Shown piece by piece: positions 7,396 through 16,905 of a stretch of 64,000 bases of DNA; the stretch's first letter is position 1; every line of letters starts with the position of its first letter. Under the pieces are notes generated by a model. That model searched no databases and was not told where the DNA came from. It saw only the letters and a program-made list of their open reading frames with translations. The translations under genes and the position numbers were made by a program. This stretch comes from Kushneria sinocarnis. GTDB lineage: Bacteria > Pseudomonadota > Gammaproteobacteria > Pseudomonadales > Halomonadaceae. The stretch lies in assembly GCF_003633775.1 (NCBI RefSeq), contig NZ_RBIN01000001.1, forward strand, positions 372,001-436,000. Direction: 5' to 3'.

Positions 7396-8829
7396 ATGCC
7401 CGGCAGAGAGCCCATGATTCCGTTTGCAACCGATACCTCCGATGGAGGCGACGCCCGCCGCAGGCAGGGGCTGCGACGGGGTGCCTGCCCCACGCTGCAC
7501 GCGCCGATGGCGACCGGCGACGGCCATCTGGCCCGTCTGCCGCCGCTGCCGCGCGGGCTCGGGGTGGCAGAGACGATCGTGCTGTGTGAAGCCGCCGAGC
7601 GGCTGGGCAACGGCATCATCGAGCTGACCCGGCGTGGCAACCTGCAGCTGCGCGGACTGCAGGCGGAAGATGTGGGTCGGCTGCCGCGCGAGCTGGCCGG
7701 TCATCCGGGCCACGCCTCGGCATCGGTGATCGGAAGTGATCTGCTCGATCCGCGTGCTCCGGCGATCACGCTTGATGCGCTGATGGCTTGTGATGCCGGG
7801 CTTGATGACACCGACCGGGCGGTTGCCGGCCGGCTGCGCGAGCGCCTGCTGGCGGCGGGCGTCGAAGGACTTGCGCCCAAGGTGGCGGTCGTCATCGATG
7901 CCGGCGGCGAATGGGCGGGGCTGGATCGCTTGAGTGCCGACCTGCGTATTCGTCTGGTACGCGACAGCGACGGGGAACGGCGGGGCTGGCTGGGGCTGGC
8001 CGGGGATGCCGACACGGTCACCTGGCTGGGTGATATCGGTCTGGCGCGGCTGGCCGAGGGTGCCGAGGCGCTGCTCGAGGCGATTGCCGCCTGTGGCCCC
8101 CGGGCGCGCGGGCGCGATCTGCTGGCGCACCGCGCGCCATTGCAGCTCTGCGAGGTGCTGGGGCTGCGACCGGCGATCGCCTGGGTACGCCCACGGCCGC
8201 CGGAGCGCCCGGTGGTCGGCGCGGATTCGCAGCAGCTCGAGATTCACTGGCCGTTCGGCCAGCTGGAAGCCACCACACTGCTGCAGCTGACCCGGGCGGC
8301 GCGCCGGTGTGGTGCCGACACCTTCGCCCCGGCACCGGGACGGCGCTGGCGGGTGGCCGGTCACGGCTCGCTGGATGTCGCTGCTCTCGCGCATCGGGCC
8401 CGGACGCTGGGGCTGATCACCGACCCCGATGATCCGCGCCTGAGTCTGGAGAGCTGTGTGGGTGCTGCCGGCTGTGCCAGCGGCCAGCTGATGACCCGCA
8501 CGCTGGCGGCGGATATTGCCGCGGCCGCCGCACCACTGTGTGATGGCAGCGTCTCGCTGCACCTTTCCGGCTGCACCAAGGGCTGTGCGCGGCCGAATCC
8601 GGCGACGCTGGTCCTTACCGGTACTCCGGAGGGCGTGACGCTGGGGCTGGAAGCTCGCGCCGATGATTCGGGCCAGCTCGTGGCGCTGGCGGCCGAGCGG
8701 CTGCCGCAGGCGGTGGCACAGCTGGCGCGGCGGGTGCAGCGGGTGCATCGTCATGGCGAGACCATGCGTGAGACCCTGGTGCGGCTGGGCGAGGCGCGAC
8801 TGGCCGCATGGCTGGCGGCAACCGAGTGA
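7396..8829 (+). CDS. cobG: precorrin-3B synthase CobG
   Basis: Oxygen-dependent monooxygenase converting precorrin-3A to precorrin-3B in the aerobic B12 route; 477 residues of the nitrite/sulfite reductase fold. Two ferredoxin-like repeats are visible (LTRRGNLQLRGLQ near residue 75). The [4Fe-4S] cysteines are present as CVGAAGC and, about 40 residues later, CTKGC. ATG 7414 is an alternative start; 7396 has AGAGG just upstream. It heads a run of cobG-cobH-cobI-cobJ on the plus strand. Its presence argues for the aerobic ring-contraction chemistry. Confidence 0.92.
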   Translation: MPGREPMIPFATDTSDGGDARRRQGLRRGACPTLHAPMATGDGHLARLPPLPRGLGVAETIVLCEAAERLGNGIIELTRRGNLQLRGLQAEDVGRLPRELAGHPGHASASVIGSDLLDPRAPAITLDALMACDAGLDDTDRAVAGRLRERLLAAGVEGLAPKVAVVIDAGGEWAGLDRLSADLRIRLVRDSDGERRGWLGLAGDADTVTWLGDIGLARLAEGAEALLEAIAACGPRARGRDLLAHRAPLQLCEVLGLRPAIAWVRPRPPERPVVGADSQQLEIHWPFGQLEATTLLQLTRAARRCGADTFAPAPGRRWRVAGHGSLDVAALAHRARTLGLITDPDDPRLSLESCVGAAGCASGQLMTRTLAADIAAAAAPLCDGSVSLHLSGCTKGCARPNPATLVLTGTPEGVTLGLEARADDSGQLVALAAERLPQAVAQLARRVQRVHRHGETMRETLVRLGEARLAAWLAATE

Positions 8830-8875
8830 ACAACGACACGCCCGTGCGACGGGCGATACGGAGGGCAGGGGGCGC

Positions 8876-9526
8876 ATGACGCAGAGCCTGGAGAGCAGTT
8901 TCGACTATATCCGTGATGGCCGCGAGATCTACCGCCAGTCCTTCGCGATCATTCGCGAGGAGGCGGCGCTCGAGCGCTTCAGCGAGCTCGAGGCCGAGAT
9001 CGCCATCCGCATGATTCATGCCTGCGGGCTGGTCGAGCTGGCCGAGCACATCGAGTTCGGCGGCGATGCCGCGAGCGTGGGCCGGCGCGTGCTGCAAAGC
9101 GGCATGCCGATCCTGTGCGATGCCGAAATGGTGGATCGCGGCATTACCCGCAAGCGGCTGCCGGCGGGCAACGAGGTGCACTGCACGCTGCGCGATGAGC
9201 GCACCCCGCAACTGGCCGCCGAGCTCGGCAATACCCGGTCGGCGGCGGCGCTGGAGCTGTGGGGCATGCAGCTGGCGGGTGCCGTGGTGGTGATCGGCAA
9301 TGCCCCGACGGCGCTGTTTCATCTGCTCGAACGGCTCGAACAGGGCGCATTGCCGCGCCCGGCGCTGATCGTCGGGGTGCCGGTCGGGTTCGTCGGCGCC
9401 CGCGAATCCAAGCAGGCGCTGGCCGCGAGTCGGCTGGGCATTCCCTTCATCACGGTGCACGGCCGCATGGGGGGCAGTGCCATCGCCTCGGCGACCGTCA
9501 ACGCACTGGCGAGTGCAGCGCTGTGA
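8876..9526 (+). CDS. cobH: precorrin-8X methylmutase CobH
   Basis: Isomerase moving the C11 methyl to C12, giving hydrogenobyrinic acid. The 216 residues cover the whole CobH/CbiC fold: YIRDGREIYRQSFAIIREEA, RMIHACGLVE with the catalytic His, ILCDAEMV, VVIGNAPTALFHLL and VGVPVGFVGARESKQAL. ATG 8876 follows a GGAGGGCAGGGGGCGC stretch. The gap from cobG is 46 bases. The last bases overlap the GTG start of cobI (GTGA). Confidence 0.94.
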   Translation: MTQSLESSFDYIRDGREIYRQSFAIIREEAALERFSELEAEIAIRMIHACGLVELAEHIEFGGDAASVGRRVLQSGMPILCDAEMVDRGITRKRLPAGNEVHCTLRDERTPQLAAELGNTRSAAALELWGMQLAGAVVVIGNAPTALFHLLERLEQGALPRPALIVGVPVGFVGARESKQALAASRLGIPFITVHGRMGGSAIASATVNALASAAL

Positions 9527-10356
9527 GAACCTTTACCGAGCAGGCCATGCTGTCCGGCGCCGGCCGCGCTGCCCCCTCGCAGCAGGGGCAGCTGTTCGGC
9601 GTGGGCACCGGCCCGGGCGACCCCGAGCTGCTGACCCTCAAGGCGGTGCGTACGCTGGCGCAGGCCGACGTGGTGGCGTGGTTCGCCAAGGCCGGCAATG
9701 TCAGCAACGCGCGCCGGGTGGTCGCCGAACAGCTGCGCCCCGGTCAGCCCGAGCTGGCGCTCTACTATCCGGTGACCACCGAGCTGCCGCGCCATTCGAG
9801 CGCCTATCGCGATGCCATCACCGCCTTCTATGACGAGAGTGCGGCGCGGCTCGCCGAGCATCTCGAGCGTGGCGAGCAGGTGGCGGTGCTCTCCGAGGGC
9901 GATCCGCTCTTCTATGGCTCCTGGATGCATCTGCATGTGCGCCTGGCGTCGCACTACACCACCACCGTGATCCCCGGCGTGAGCGGCATGTCGGGGGGCT
10001 GGTCGAGTGCCGGCCTGCCGATCTGCCAGGGCGATGACGTGCTGAGCATTCTGCCGGGCACGCTCGATGAGGACGGTCTGGTCGAGCGGCTCGGCCGCTG
10101 TGAAGCCGCCGTGATCATGAAGGTGGGGCGCAATCTGCCGACGATCCGGCGGGCGCTGGCGCGTACCGGTCAGCTGGAGCGGGCGCTCTATGTCGAACGC
10201 GCCACCATGGCGGGTGCGCAGAGCATCGCGCTGGCCGAGCGTGACGATGCCCCGGCGCCGTATTTCTCGATCGTGCTGGTGCCGGGCTGGCACGAGTCGC
10301 ACTATCGTCCCGAAGCGCTGCGCCATCTGCTGAACAAGGCGCCGCAGGATGAGTGA
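9523..10356 (+). CDS. cobI: precorrin-2 C20-methyltransferase CobI
   Basis: SAM-dependent methylation of precorrin-2 at C20. The protein is a SUMT-type tetrapyrrole methylase, 277 residues from GTG 9523 (overlapping the cobH stop) or 269 from ATG 9547. Signatures are GVGTGPGDPELLTLKAVR (SAM loop and Asp-Pro), VAVLSEGDPLFYGSWMHL, VIPGVSGMSGGWSSAG and an alternating hydrophobic C-terminal domain. The stop lies inside the cobJ start region (8-base overlap), consistent with an operon. Confidence 0.93.
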   Translation: MRTFTEQAMLSGAGRAAPSQQGQLFGVGTGPGDPELLTLKAVRTLAQADVVAWFAKAGNVSNARRVVAEQLRPGQPELALYYPVTTELPRHSSAYRDAITAFYDESAARLAEHLERGEQVAVLSEGDPLFYGSWMHLHVRLASHYTTTVIPGVSGMSGGWSSAGLPICQGDDVLSILPGTLDEDGLVERLGRCEAAVIMKVGRNLPTIRRALARTGQLERALYVERATMAGAQSIALAERDDAPAPYFSIVLVPGWHESHYRPEALRHLLNKAPQDE

Positions 10357-11143
10357 TGCGGTGACGCACGGTGGTGCACTTTGGGTGATCGGGCTGGGAC
10401 CCGGTGAGCCGCACCTGCTGACGCCCCGGGCGCGCGAAGCGCTGGATGCCGCCGAACGGCTCTACGGCTACGGCCCTTATCTGAATCGCGTGGTCGATGA
10501 ACACGATCCGCGCCGAATGGCTTCCGATAATCGCGAGGAGGGTGCCCGTGCTCGCCAGGCGCTGACCGATGCCGCGGCCGGCGCCCGGGTGGCGATGGTC
10601 TCCGGCGGTGACCCGGGTGTGTTCGCCATGGCGGCGGCCGTCTGCGAGCAGATCGAGCGCGGCCCCGTGCACTGGCGTGCCCTGGAGGTGCAGATGATCC
10701 CGGGCATCAGTGCGATGTTCGCCGTCGCTGCCGCCTGTGGCGCACCACTGGGGCACGACTTCTGCGCCATCTCCCTCTCCGACAACCTCAAGCCCTGGGC
10801 ACTGATCGAACGTCGGCTGCAGGCGGCTGCCGAGGCCGGATTCGTGATGGCACTCTACAATCCCATTTCGGCCTCCCGCCCCTGGCAACTGGGTCGCACA
10901 TTCGAGCTGCTGCGGGAAACACTGACCGGTGAGACGGTCGTCATCTTCGGGCGCGCGGCGGGGCGCGCCGATGAGCACATGCGGATCACGACCCTGGCCG
11001 AGGCCCGGGCCGAATGGGCCGACATGGCGACCCTGGTGATGATCGGCTCCGAACAGACCCGGGTGGTCGAGCGGCCGGATCAGCCTCCGCTGGTTTACTC
11101 GCCGCGATTTGCGCCGGGGTGCGATCCGGAAGTTTCCGCCTGA
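10349..11143 (+). CDS. cobJ: precorrin-3B C17-methyltransferase CobJ
   Basis: SAM-dependent enzyme coupling C17 methylation to ring contraction; 264 residues of the tetrapyrrole methylase fold. Signatures are WVIGLGPGEPHLLTPRAREA, YGYGPYLNRV, VAMVSGGDPGVFAMA, MIPGISAMFAVAAACGAP and FVMALYNPISASRPWQL. The final 49 bases overlap the 3' end of the convergent cobK gene. Confidence 0.94.
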   Translation: MSDAVTHGGALWVIGLGPGEPHLLTPRAREALDAAERLYGYGPYLNRVVDEHDPRRMASDNREEGARARQALTDAAAGARVAMVSGGDPGVFAMAAAVCEQIERGPVHWRALEVQMIPGISAMFAVAAACGAPLGHDFCAISLSDNLKPWALIERRLQAAAEAGFVMALYNPISASRPWQLGRTFELLRETLTGETVVIFGRAAGRADEHMRITTLAEARAEWADMATLVMIGSEQTRVVERPDQPPLVYSPRFAPGCDPEVSA

Positions 11144-11889
11144 CGAATCAGCCATTCAAGCGCCTCATCAATATGCTCGACCCGGGGCAGCGCCGGCGTC
11201 GGTGGCCGGCGAACCATCACCACCCGAATGCCCAGCTCGCGGGCGGCGGCAATCTTGGCGTAGGTCTCCTCGCCGCCGCTGTGCTTGGTGACGATCACTT
11301 CAATCCCATGACGCTTCAGCAGCGCGCGCTCGCTTGCCAGGGTGAAGGGTCCGCGCGCCAGCAGGCTCTGCGCGCGCGGCAGGTCGAGCGCCGGCTCGAG
11401 CGGTTCGACGCTGCGGATCAGGTAGTCGTGCTGTGGTGCCGCCTCGAACAGGGCCGCCTGCTGTCGCCCCAGCGCCAGCAGCACCCGGCGTGGAGTATCG
11501 CCCAGCAGGGCCGGCGCGTCCTCGAGCCGATCACACTCCAACCAGCAATCCTGTGGATGGCGCGGCCACTCGGGGCGGGCCAGATGGAGCGTGGGGATGC
11601 CGGTCCGCCGGGCGGCCTGCTCGGCATGGACGGCCATCTGCGCGGCGAAGGGATGGGTGGCGAGGATCATGGCATCGATCGATTCGCGCTCAAGCCAGGC
11701 GGTCAGCCCTGCGATGCCGCCGAAACCGCCCTGGCGCACGGTGACCGGCGCCAGTCGCGGCGTTCGGGTGCGCCCGGCCAGCGACAGGATGACCTCGAAG
11801 CGGTCATCCCCGGCGAGGCGTTCGGCCAGCCGGCGTGCCTCGCCGGTCCCGCCGAGCAGCAGCAATCGAAGGGGCATGGTGTCAGTCAT
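11095..11889 (-). CDS. cobK: precorrin-6A reductase CobK
   Basis: NADPH-dependent reductase of the corrin ring, 264 residues from ATG 11889 (MTDTMPLRLLLLGGTGEARR). Family features are the N-terminal LLLLGGTGEAR dinucleotide loop, RQGGFGG, DAMILATHPFAAQMAVHA, and the C-terminal VTKHSGGEETYAKIAAARELG. ATG 11877 (MPLRLL) is an alternative start; neither has a strong ribosome site. It is transcribed against cobGHIJ and overlaps the cobJ end. Confidence 0.92.
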   Translation of the reverse strand: MTDTMPLRLLLLGGTGEARRLAERLAGDDRFEVILSLAGRTRTPRLAPVTVRQGGFGGIAGLTAWLERESIDAMILATHPFAAQMAVHAEQAARRTGIPTLHLARPEWPRHPQDCWLECDRLEDAPALLGDTPRRVLLALGRQQAALFEAAPQHDYLIRSVEPLEPALDLPRAQSLLARGPFTLASERALLKRHGIEVIVTKHSGGEETYAKIAAARELGIRVVMVRRPPTPALPRVEHIDEALEWLIRQAETSGSHPGANRGE

Positions 11890-11967
11890 TCCGGGAGTGG
11901 AAGGCCATCGTGACACGGATTGCGCTCGCCTTCGACGCGCCCGATCTGCTGGCATCCACCCGGGCCC

Positions 11968-13284
11968 CTAAAGCAGCGTCAGTCCGAGCGCGATGATCAC
12001 CCCGGTGACCACCAGCTGAATCAGACAGAAGCCCATGATGTCCCGCGCCTTCAGCCCGGCGATCGCCAGTACCGGTAGCGCCCAGAAGGGCTGCAGCAGA
12101 TTGGTCCACGCATCGCCCCAGGCCACGCCCATGGCGACATGCGCGATATCGGCACCCAGCTGCTGGGCGGCCGGGATCATCACCGGCGCCTGCACGGCCC
12201 ACTGCCCGCCGCCCGAGGGTACGAACAGATTGACGATACCCGCGCTGATGAAGGACCAGAAGGGCAGGCTGTTGGCGCTGGCAATCGAGACAAACCATTG
12301 CGACATCGACTCGGCCAGACCGGACTGGATCATGATCGCCATGATCCCGGCGTAGAAGGGGAACTGGATGACGATGCCGGCGCCGCCGCGGATCGCCTCG
12401 TGGAGACTGTCGAGCAGCCGCCGCGGGGTGCGGTGCAGCACGATCGCCAGAAACAGGAACAGGAAGTTGACGATGTTGAGGTTGAGCCCGCCGCCGCGCA
12501 GCAGGAAGTGATCGAGCAGGAAGATCAGCCCGGGAATGCCGACCAGCCAGGCCAGCAGCGTACTGTTCTCGAGGCGCTCGGCCGGGCGCTGGGGTGAGGG
12601 GGAGGTCGCGGCGGTGTTGGTTTCGTCGAGCCGCTCGGTATCGACGATTACGGCCTCGCTCTCATCGGGTAGCATCAGGCGATTGACCAGTGGCACGGCG
12701 ATGAACAGGGCCACCACGATGGCCAGGTTGAACAGCGAGAAGAGGGTATCGCCGGTCGGGATCACGCCGATTCGATCGGCCATGAAATGCCCTTCGGTGG
12801 CGATGGTGAGCGGGATCGAGCCGGCCAGCCCGCCATGCCAGACCACGAAACCGGAGTAGGCGCTGGCCACCAGCAGGCGATAATCCACCCGGATCCGGCG
12901 TGCCATGACCCGGGCAAACAGGGCGCCGACCACCAGCCCGAAGCCCCAGTTAATCCAGCTGGCTGTCAGCGACACCAGACTGACCAGCACGATGGCGCCC
13001 CCGGCACTGCGAGGCACGTCTGCCAGCCGCGCCAGCAGGCGCTTGATCGGCGGGGTGTTGGCGAACATGAAGCCGGTCACCAGTACCAGCAGCATCTGCA
13101 TTGAGAAGGAGAGCAGCCCCCAGAAACCGTCGCCCCAGATGCGCATGATCGCCAGCGGCGACTGCTGCTCGAACAGCATCGCGGCACCGGCGGCGATCAG
13201 GGTGAGCAGCAGCACGAAGATGAACGGGTCGGGCAGGTAGCGCTCCACCAGACGTACCGCCGGGCGTGACAACAGTCTGAGCAT
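11968..13284 (-). CDS. atoE: short-chain fatty acid transporter AtoE
   Basis: Inner-membrane permease for butyrate, acetoacetate and related acids, TIGR00366/AtoE family, 438 residues, about ten hydrophobic helices. Typical segments are RYLPDPFIFVLLLTLIAA, SWINWGFGLVVGALFARVMA, HGGLAGSIPLTIATEGHF, FVPSGGGQWAVQAPVMIPAA and MGVAWGDAWTNLLQPFWALP. It is last in the atoD-atoA-atoB-atoE order, 69 bases after atoB. Confidence 0.93.
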   Translation of the reverse strand: MLRLLSRPAVRLVERYLPDPFIFVLLLTLIAAGAAMLFEQQSPLAIMRIWGDGFWGLLSFSMQMLLVLVTGFMFANTPPIKRLLARLADVPRSAGGAIVLVSLVSLTASWINWGFGLVVGALFARVMARRIRVDYRLLVASAYSGFVVWHGGLAGSIPLTIATEGHFMADRIGVIPTGDTLFSLFNLAIVVALFIAVPLVNRLMLPDESEAVIVDTERLDETNTAATSPSPQRPAERLENSTLLAWLVGIPGLIFLLDHFLLRGGGLNLNIVNFLFLFLAIVLHRTPRRLLDSLHEAIRGGAGIVIQFPFYAGIMAIMIQSGLAESMSQWFVSIASANSLPFWSFISAGIVNLFVPSGGGQWAVQAPVMIPAAQQLGADIAHVAMGVAWGDAWTNLLQPFWALPVLAIAGLKARDIMGFCLIQLVVTGVIIALGLTLL

Positions 13285-13353
13285 GATGGTGTGTTCCCGT
13301 TGTTGTTATGGACGGCGCCAGGCGCCGCCACGAGTTTTTCGGAATGAGAGCGC

Positions 13354-14526
13354 TCAGCGCTCCACCGCCACGGCCACCCCTTGGCCGCCGCCGATGCAGA
13401 GCGTTGCCAGCCCGCGATGGACATCGCGACGCACCATCTCGTGCAGCAGGCTCACCAGAATGCGTGCGCCGGAAGCACCGATCGGGTGGCCCAGCGCAAT
13501 GGCGCCACCGTTGACGTTGACCCGGGCCGGGTCCCAGCCCAGTTCCTGTTGCACTGCCAGTGCCTGGGCGGCAAAAGCCTCGTTGGCTTCGATCAGCTCC
13601 AGCTGGTCGATTGACCAGCCGGCACGCGTCAGGCAGCGCTGCGTGGCGGGCACCGGCCCCAGCCCCATGACGGCGGGGTCGACCGCGGCCCCGGCGTGGC
13701 CGGTTACGGTGGCCAGCACCGGCAGGCCGAGCGATTCGGCGCGTTCGCGACTCATGATCAGCAGTGCGGCAGCGCCGTCGTTGAGCGCCGAGGCGTTACC
13801 GGCGGTGACGGTGCCATTTCTGGCAAAGGCCGGTTTGAGCCGCGCCAGCGATTCGGCAGTCACGCCTTCGCGGGGCTGTTCGTCGCGCTCGATCAGGGTG
13901 GTCTCGCCACGCCGACCATGGACCTCGACCGGAGTGATTTCGGCGTCAAAACGCCCTGTATCGCGTGCTTCGCTGGCGCGGCGCTGGGATTCAGCGGCGA
14001 AGGTATCCTGAGCCTCGCGGCTGATGGCGTAGCGTTCGGCCAGATTCTCCGCAGTGGCCCCCATGTGGTAGTCGTTGAAGGCGTCCCACAGCCCGTCATG
14101 AATCATGCTGTCGAGCAGCTCGGCATGCCCCATGCGCAGACCGGTGCGCGCCTTCGGCAGCACGTAGGGGGCCAGACTCATGCACTCCATGCCGCCGGCC
14201 ACGATGGTCTCGGCATCGCCGCAGCGAATCGCCTGTACTGCCAGCTGCACGGCCTTCAGCCCGGAACCGCAGACCTTGTCGACGGTCATGGCGGGTACGC
14301 CTTCGGGCAGTCCGGCGCCGATCGCGGCCTGACGGGCGGTGTTCTGGCCGGTGCCGGCACGCAGTACATGGCCCATGATCACCTCGTCCACCGTGGCGGG
14401 GTCGAGTTCGCCGAGCACGGCGCGAATCACGGTACTGCCGAGCTCGGCGGCGGGGACCGTGGCCAGCCCGCCCTGAAAGGCGCCAATGGCGGTGCGCGTG
14501 GCACCGGCGATCACGACATCACGCAT
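13354..14526 (-). CDS. atoB: acetyl-CoA acetyltransferase (thiolase) AtoB
   Basis: Cleaves acetoacetyl-CoA to two acetyl-CoA, or the reverse. It has 390 residues, the usual thiolase length. The acyl-accepting Cys is in [15 protein letters not shown] (about residue 88), and the C-terminal catalytic elements are [19 protein letters not shown] (His) and [15 protein letters not shown] (Cys). ATG 14526 overlaps the atoA stop by 8 bases. The frame is open upstream of that ATG, but the extension lies inside atoA. Confidence 0.95.
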   Translation of the reverse strand: MRDVVIAGATRTAIGAFQGGLATVPAAELGSTVIRAVLGELDPATVDEVIMGHVLRAGTGQNTARQAAIGAGLPEGVPAMTVDKVCGSGLKAVQLAVQAIRCGDAETIVAGGMECMSLAPYVLPKARTGLRMGHAELLDSMIHDGLWDAFNDYHMGATAENLAERYAISREAQDTFAAESQRRASEARDTGRFDAEITPVEVHGRRGETTLIERDEQPREGVTAESLARLKPAFARNGTVTAGNASALNDGAAALLIMSRERAESLGLPVLATVTGHAGAAVDPAVMGLGPVPATQRCLTRAGWSIDQLELIEANEAFAAQALAVQQELGWDPARVNVNGGAIALGHPIGASGARILVSLLHEMVRRDVHRGLATLCIGGGQGVAVAVER

Positions 14527-15166
14527 GCTGGCTCTCCCGACGATCAAGCAGCTCGCAGCCGGTGGCTTCACGGATCTCTTCGAGGGTCACCTCCGGGGCG
14601 AGCTCCACCAGCGCGACACCCCCTTCGGTAATATCCATCACGCCCATGTCGGTGATGATGCGGTTGACCACGCCCACGCCGGTCAGTGGCAGGGTGCATT
14701 CGGGCAGGATCTTGTGCTCGCCCTTCGCAGTATGAGCCATCAGTACTACCACCCGCTGCACGCCGGCCACCAGATCCATGGCGCCGCCCATGCCCTTGAC
14801 CATCTTGCCCGGAATCATCCAGTTGGCGAGATCGCCCTGCTGCGAGACCTGCATGGCGCCGAGGATGGCCAGGTTGATGTGGCCGCCGCGGATCATTGCG
14901 AACGACTCGGCGTTATCGAAGAAGCTGCTGCCGGGCAGTGAGGTGACGGTCTGCTTGCCTGCGTTGATCAGATCCGGATCGACGGTTCCCTCGGTCGGGA
15001 AGGGGCCGATGCCGAGCATCCCGTTCTCCGATTGCAACCAGACATCCATCCTTTCGGGAATGTAATTGGCCACCAGGGTGGGCTGGCCGATGCCGAGATT
15101 GACGTAAAAACCGTCCTCGAGCTCGCCGGCGGCGCGTTCGGCCATCTGCTCACGTGTCCAGACCAT
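14519..15166 (-). CDS. atoA: acetoacetate/acyl CoA-transferase beta subunit AtoA
   Basis: Beta subunit of 3-oxoacid (acetate:acetoacetyl) CoA-transferase, 215 residues. The catalytic glutamate lies in [11 protein letters not shown] near residue 46. Other family segments are [39 protein letters not shown] and [20 protein letters not shown]. The ATG follows the atoD stop by one base, so the two subunits are translationally linked. Confidence 0.95.
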   Translation of the reverse strand: MVWTREQMAERAAGELEDGFYVNLGIGQPTLVANYIPERMDVWLQSENGMLGIGPFPTEGTVDPDLINAGKQTVTSLPGSSFFDNAESFAMIRGGHINLAILGAMQVSQQGDLANWMIPGKMVKGMGGAMDLVAGVQRVVVLMAHTAKGEHKILPECTLPLTGVGVVNRIITDMGVMDITEGGVALVELAPEVTLEEIREATGCELLDRRESQHA

Positions 15167-15167
15167 C

Positions 15168-15869
15168 TCAGTTCGCCTCCCTGAGCGTGCGTTTCTCGAT
15201 GCGCTTTTCCGGGTTGGGGTTATGCACGATGCGATGGACGAAGATCCCCGGCAGATGCACATCATCGGGGTCGATGGCGCCGGTCTCGACGATCTCCTCC
15301 ACCTCGGCCACACACACTCGGCCGGCCATCGCCGCCAGCGGGTTGAAGTTGCGAGCGGTTTTGGCAAAACGCAGGTTGCCGGCGCGATCGGCCACCTGGG
15401 CCTTCACCAGCGCAACATCCACTGGTAGCCCGTGTTCCATGACGTAGTGCTCGCCATTGAACTCCCGTACTTCCTTGCCTTCGGCGATCTTCGTGCCGTA
15501 GCCGGTACGAGTGTAGAAGGCCGCAATCCCGGCACCGCCGGCACGCAGCCGCTCGGCGAGCGTGCCCTGGGGGCAGAATTCGAGTTCCAGTTCACCGGAA
15601 AGGTACTGGCGCTCGAACTCCCGGTTCTCGCCCACGTAGGAGGACATCATCTTGCTGATCTGCCGGGATTCCAGCAGCAGCCCCAGCCCGAAGCCGTCAA
15701 CCCCGGCATTGTTGCTGGCGACGGTCAGTTCGCGTTTGCCGGTATCCCGCAGCGCCTCGATCAGCGCCTCGGGAATACCGCACAGGCCGAAGCCGCCCAC
15801 GGCCAGCGTCATGCCGTCCTCGATCAGGCCATCGAGTGCCTCATGGGCGGAGGCAAAACATTTGTCCAT
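15168..15869 (-). CDS. atoD: acetoacetate/acyl CoA-transferase alpha subunit AtoD
   Basis: Alpha subunit of the CoA-transferase, 233 residues. The Gly-rich CoA-binding motif [16 protein letters not shown] is near the N-terminus, followed by [37 protein letters not shown] and [19 protein letters not shown] 15869 has AAGAGAG 6 bases upstream and is preferred over the TTG just before it. First gene of the atoDABE operon; the promoter lies in the divergent gap shared with the 3-hydroxybutyrate dehydrogenase gene. Confidence 0.95.
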   Translation of the reverse strand: MDKCFASAHEALDGLIEDGMTLAVGGFGLCGIPEALIEALRDTGKRELTVASNNAGVDGFGLGLLLESRQISKMMSSYVGENREFERQYLSGELELEFCPQGTLAERLRAGGAGIAAFYTRTGYGTKIAEGKEVREFNGEHYVMEHGLPVDVALVKAQVADRAGNLRFAKTARNFNPLAAMAGRVCVAEVEEIVETGAIDPDDVHLPGIFVHRIVHNPNPEKRIEKRTLREAN

Positions 15870-15902
15870 CAATGACTCTCTTGGCAGGGTTCAGGGGCGT
15901 GT

Positions 15903-15953
15903 CCGGAACACGGGGTTCCGGGGACAGTCGGTCCAGTGTTGGGGGGACAGTCG
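15903..15953. promoter_or_regulatory. operator-like inverted and direct repeats between atoD and the bdh gene
   Basis: A perfect 7-bp inverted repeat (CCGGAAC-ACGGG-GTTCCGG, 15903-15921) is followed by two copies of GGGGACAGTCG (15920-15930 and 15943-15953) 23 bases apart. They sit in the 199-bp divergent gap, where a regulator could act on both transcripts. The regulator is not identified. Confidence 0.45.
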
Positions 15954-16068
15954 CAATACTGAATCGGCCTTTAGTCGCAGGACGGTGACGGGCACTTGCA
16001 GCCGGTCACGACTCGGTCGAAGTTGAAGACCTTCCTGCAGCATTCGTGAACCGACGGAAAGGTGACTG

Positions 16069-16842
16069 ATGAGTACAAGTGGCCCTCAAGCGCCCCGGGT
16101 CGCGCTGGTGACCGGTACTTCGAGCGGTATTGGCAGGGCAGTGGTGGAAAAACTCTGCCAGACAGGTTGTCAGGTACTGGCGGTGGACGCCGACCCTGGC
16201 GGTCAGTCCGTGGCCGAGGCTGCCGGCGCCGAATTTCATTGTGCTGACCTCACCGATGGCGAGCAGTGCCGTGCCGCCGTCGCAAGGGCAGAGGCCCTGT
16301 TCGGTGGCGTCGATATACTGGTGAACAATGCCGGTATTCAGCATGTTGAACGCCTCGAAACCTTCGATGAAGGCAAGTGGCGCACCATCATTGATCTGAT
16401 GCTGACGGCGCCTTTCATACTGACACAGGCGGTCTGGCCGCACATGCGCCGGCAGCAGTGGGGGCGGATCATCAATATTGCCTCCATCCATGCGCATGTC
16501 GCTTCGCCGGGCAAGGCGGCCTATGTCAGCGCCAAGCACGGGCTGCTCGGGCTGACCCGCACTGCAGCGCTCGAGGGCGGTGAGCAGGGTATTACTGCCA
16601 ATGCGCTCTGCCCGGCCTATGTCCGCACCCCGCTGGTCGAACGTCAGATCGCCGATCAGGCGCGCCTGCATGGGATGGATGAACAGGCCGTCATCGAGCA
16701 GATCATGCTGGAGGGGGCCGCCATCAAGCGGCTGATCGAACCGGAAGAAGTGGCCGGAATTGCGGACTATCTCGCCTCCGAGCAGGCTTCGGCAGTCACC
16801 GGGGCGAGCTGGGATATCAACCTGGGCTGGACGGCCCGCTAG
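16069..16842 (+). CDS. 3-hydroxybutyrate dehydrogenase (SDR family)
   Basis: NAD-dependent oxidation of D-3-hydroxybutyrate to acetoacetate; 257 residues. Short-chain dehydrogenase features are the TGTSSGIG cofactor loop, NNAGIQHVE, the catalytic Ser in NIASIHAHVASPGKAAY, and the Tyr-Lys pair in AAYVSAKHG. The IQHV and C-terminal INLGWTAR segments are typical of 3-hydroxybutyrate dehydrogenases. AAAGGTGA lies 3 bases before the ATG. It is divergent from atoDABE, whose products consume acetoacetate, which supports the assignment. Confidence 0.88.
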   Translation: MSTSGPQAPRVALVTGTSSGIGRAVVEKLCQTGCQVLAVDADPGGQSVAEAAGAEFHCADLTDGEQCRAAVARAEALFGGVDILVNNAGIQHVERLETFDEGKWRTIIDLMLTAPFILTQAVWPHMRRQQWGRIINIASIHAHVASPGKAAYVSAKHGLLGLTRTAALEGGEQGITANALCPAYVRTPLVERQIADQARLHGMDEQAVIEQIMLEGAAIKRLIEPEEVAGIADYLASEQASAVTGASWDINLGWTAR

Positions 16843-16868
16843 GGGCCGATAAGCGCCCGGCAACCGCA

Positions 16869-16897
16869 GGCGGGCCGGGCACGCCGGGCTGCCCGCC
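16869..16897. terminator. GC-rich hairpin between converging bdh and gntP genes
   Basis: GGCGGGC (16869-16875) pairs with GCCCGCC (16891-16897), with further complementarity inside the loop. It lies between two converging stops and probably ends both transcripts. There is no U-run, so intrinsic termination is uncertain. Confidence 0.4.
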
Positions 16898-16905
16898 AGC
16901 GGGGC

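Noticed and set aside
7225-8877. Minus-strand frame continuing upstream of the solute-binding protein gene
   Set aside because: The true start at 7224 has a signal peptide and ribosome site. The upstream part is antisense to cobG.
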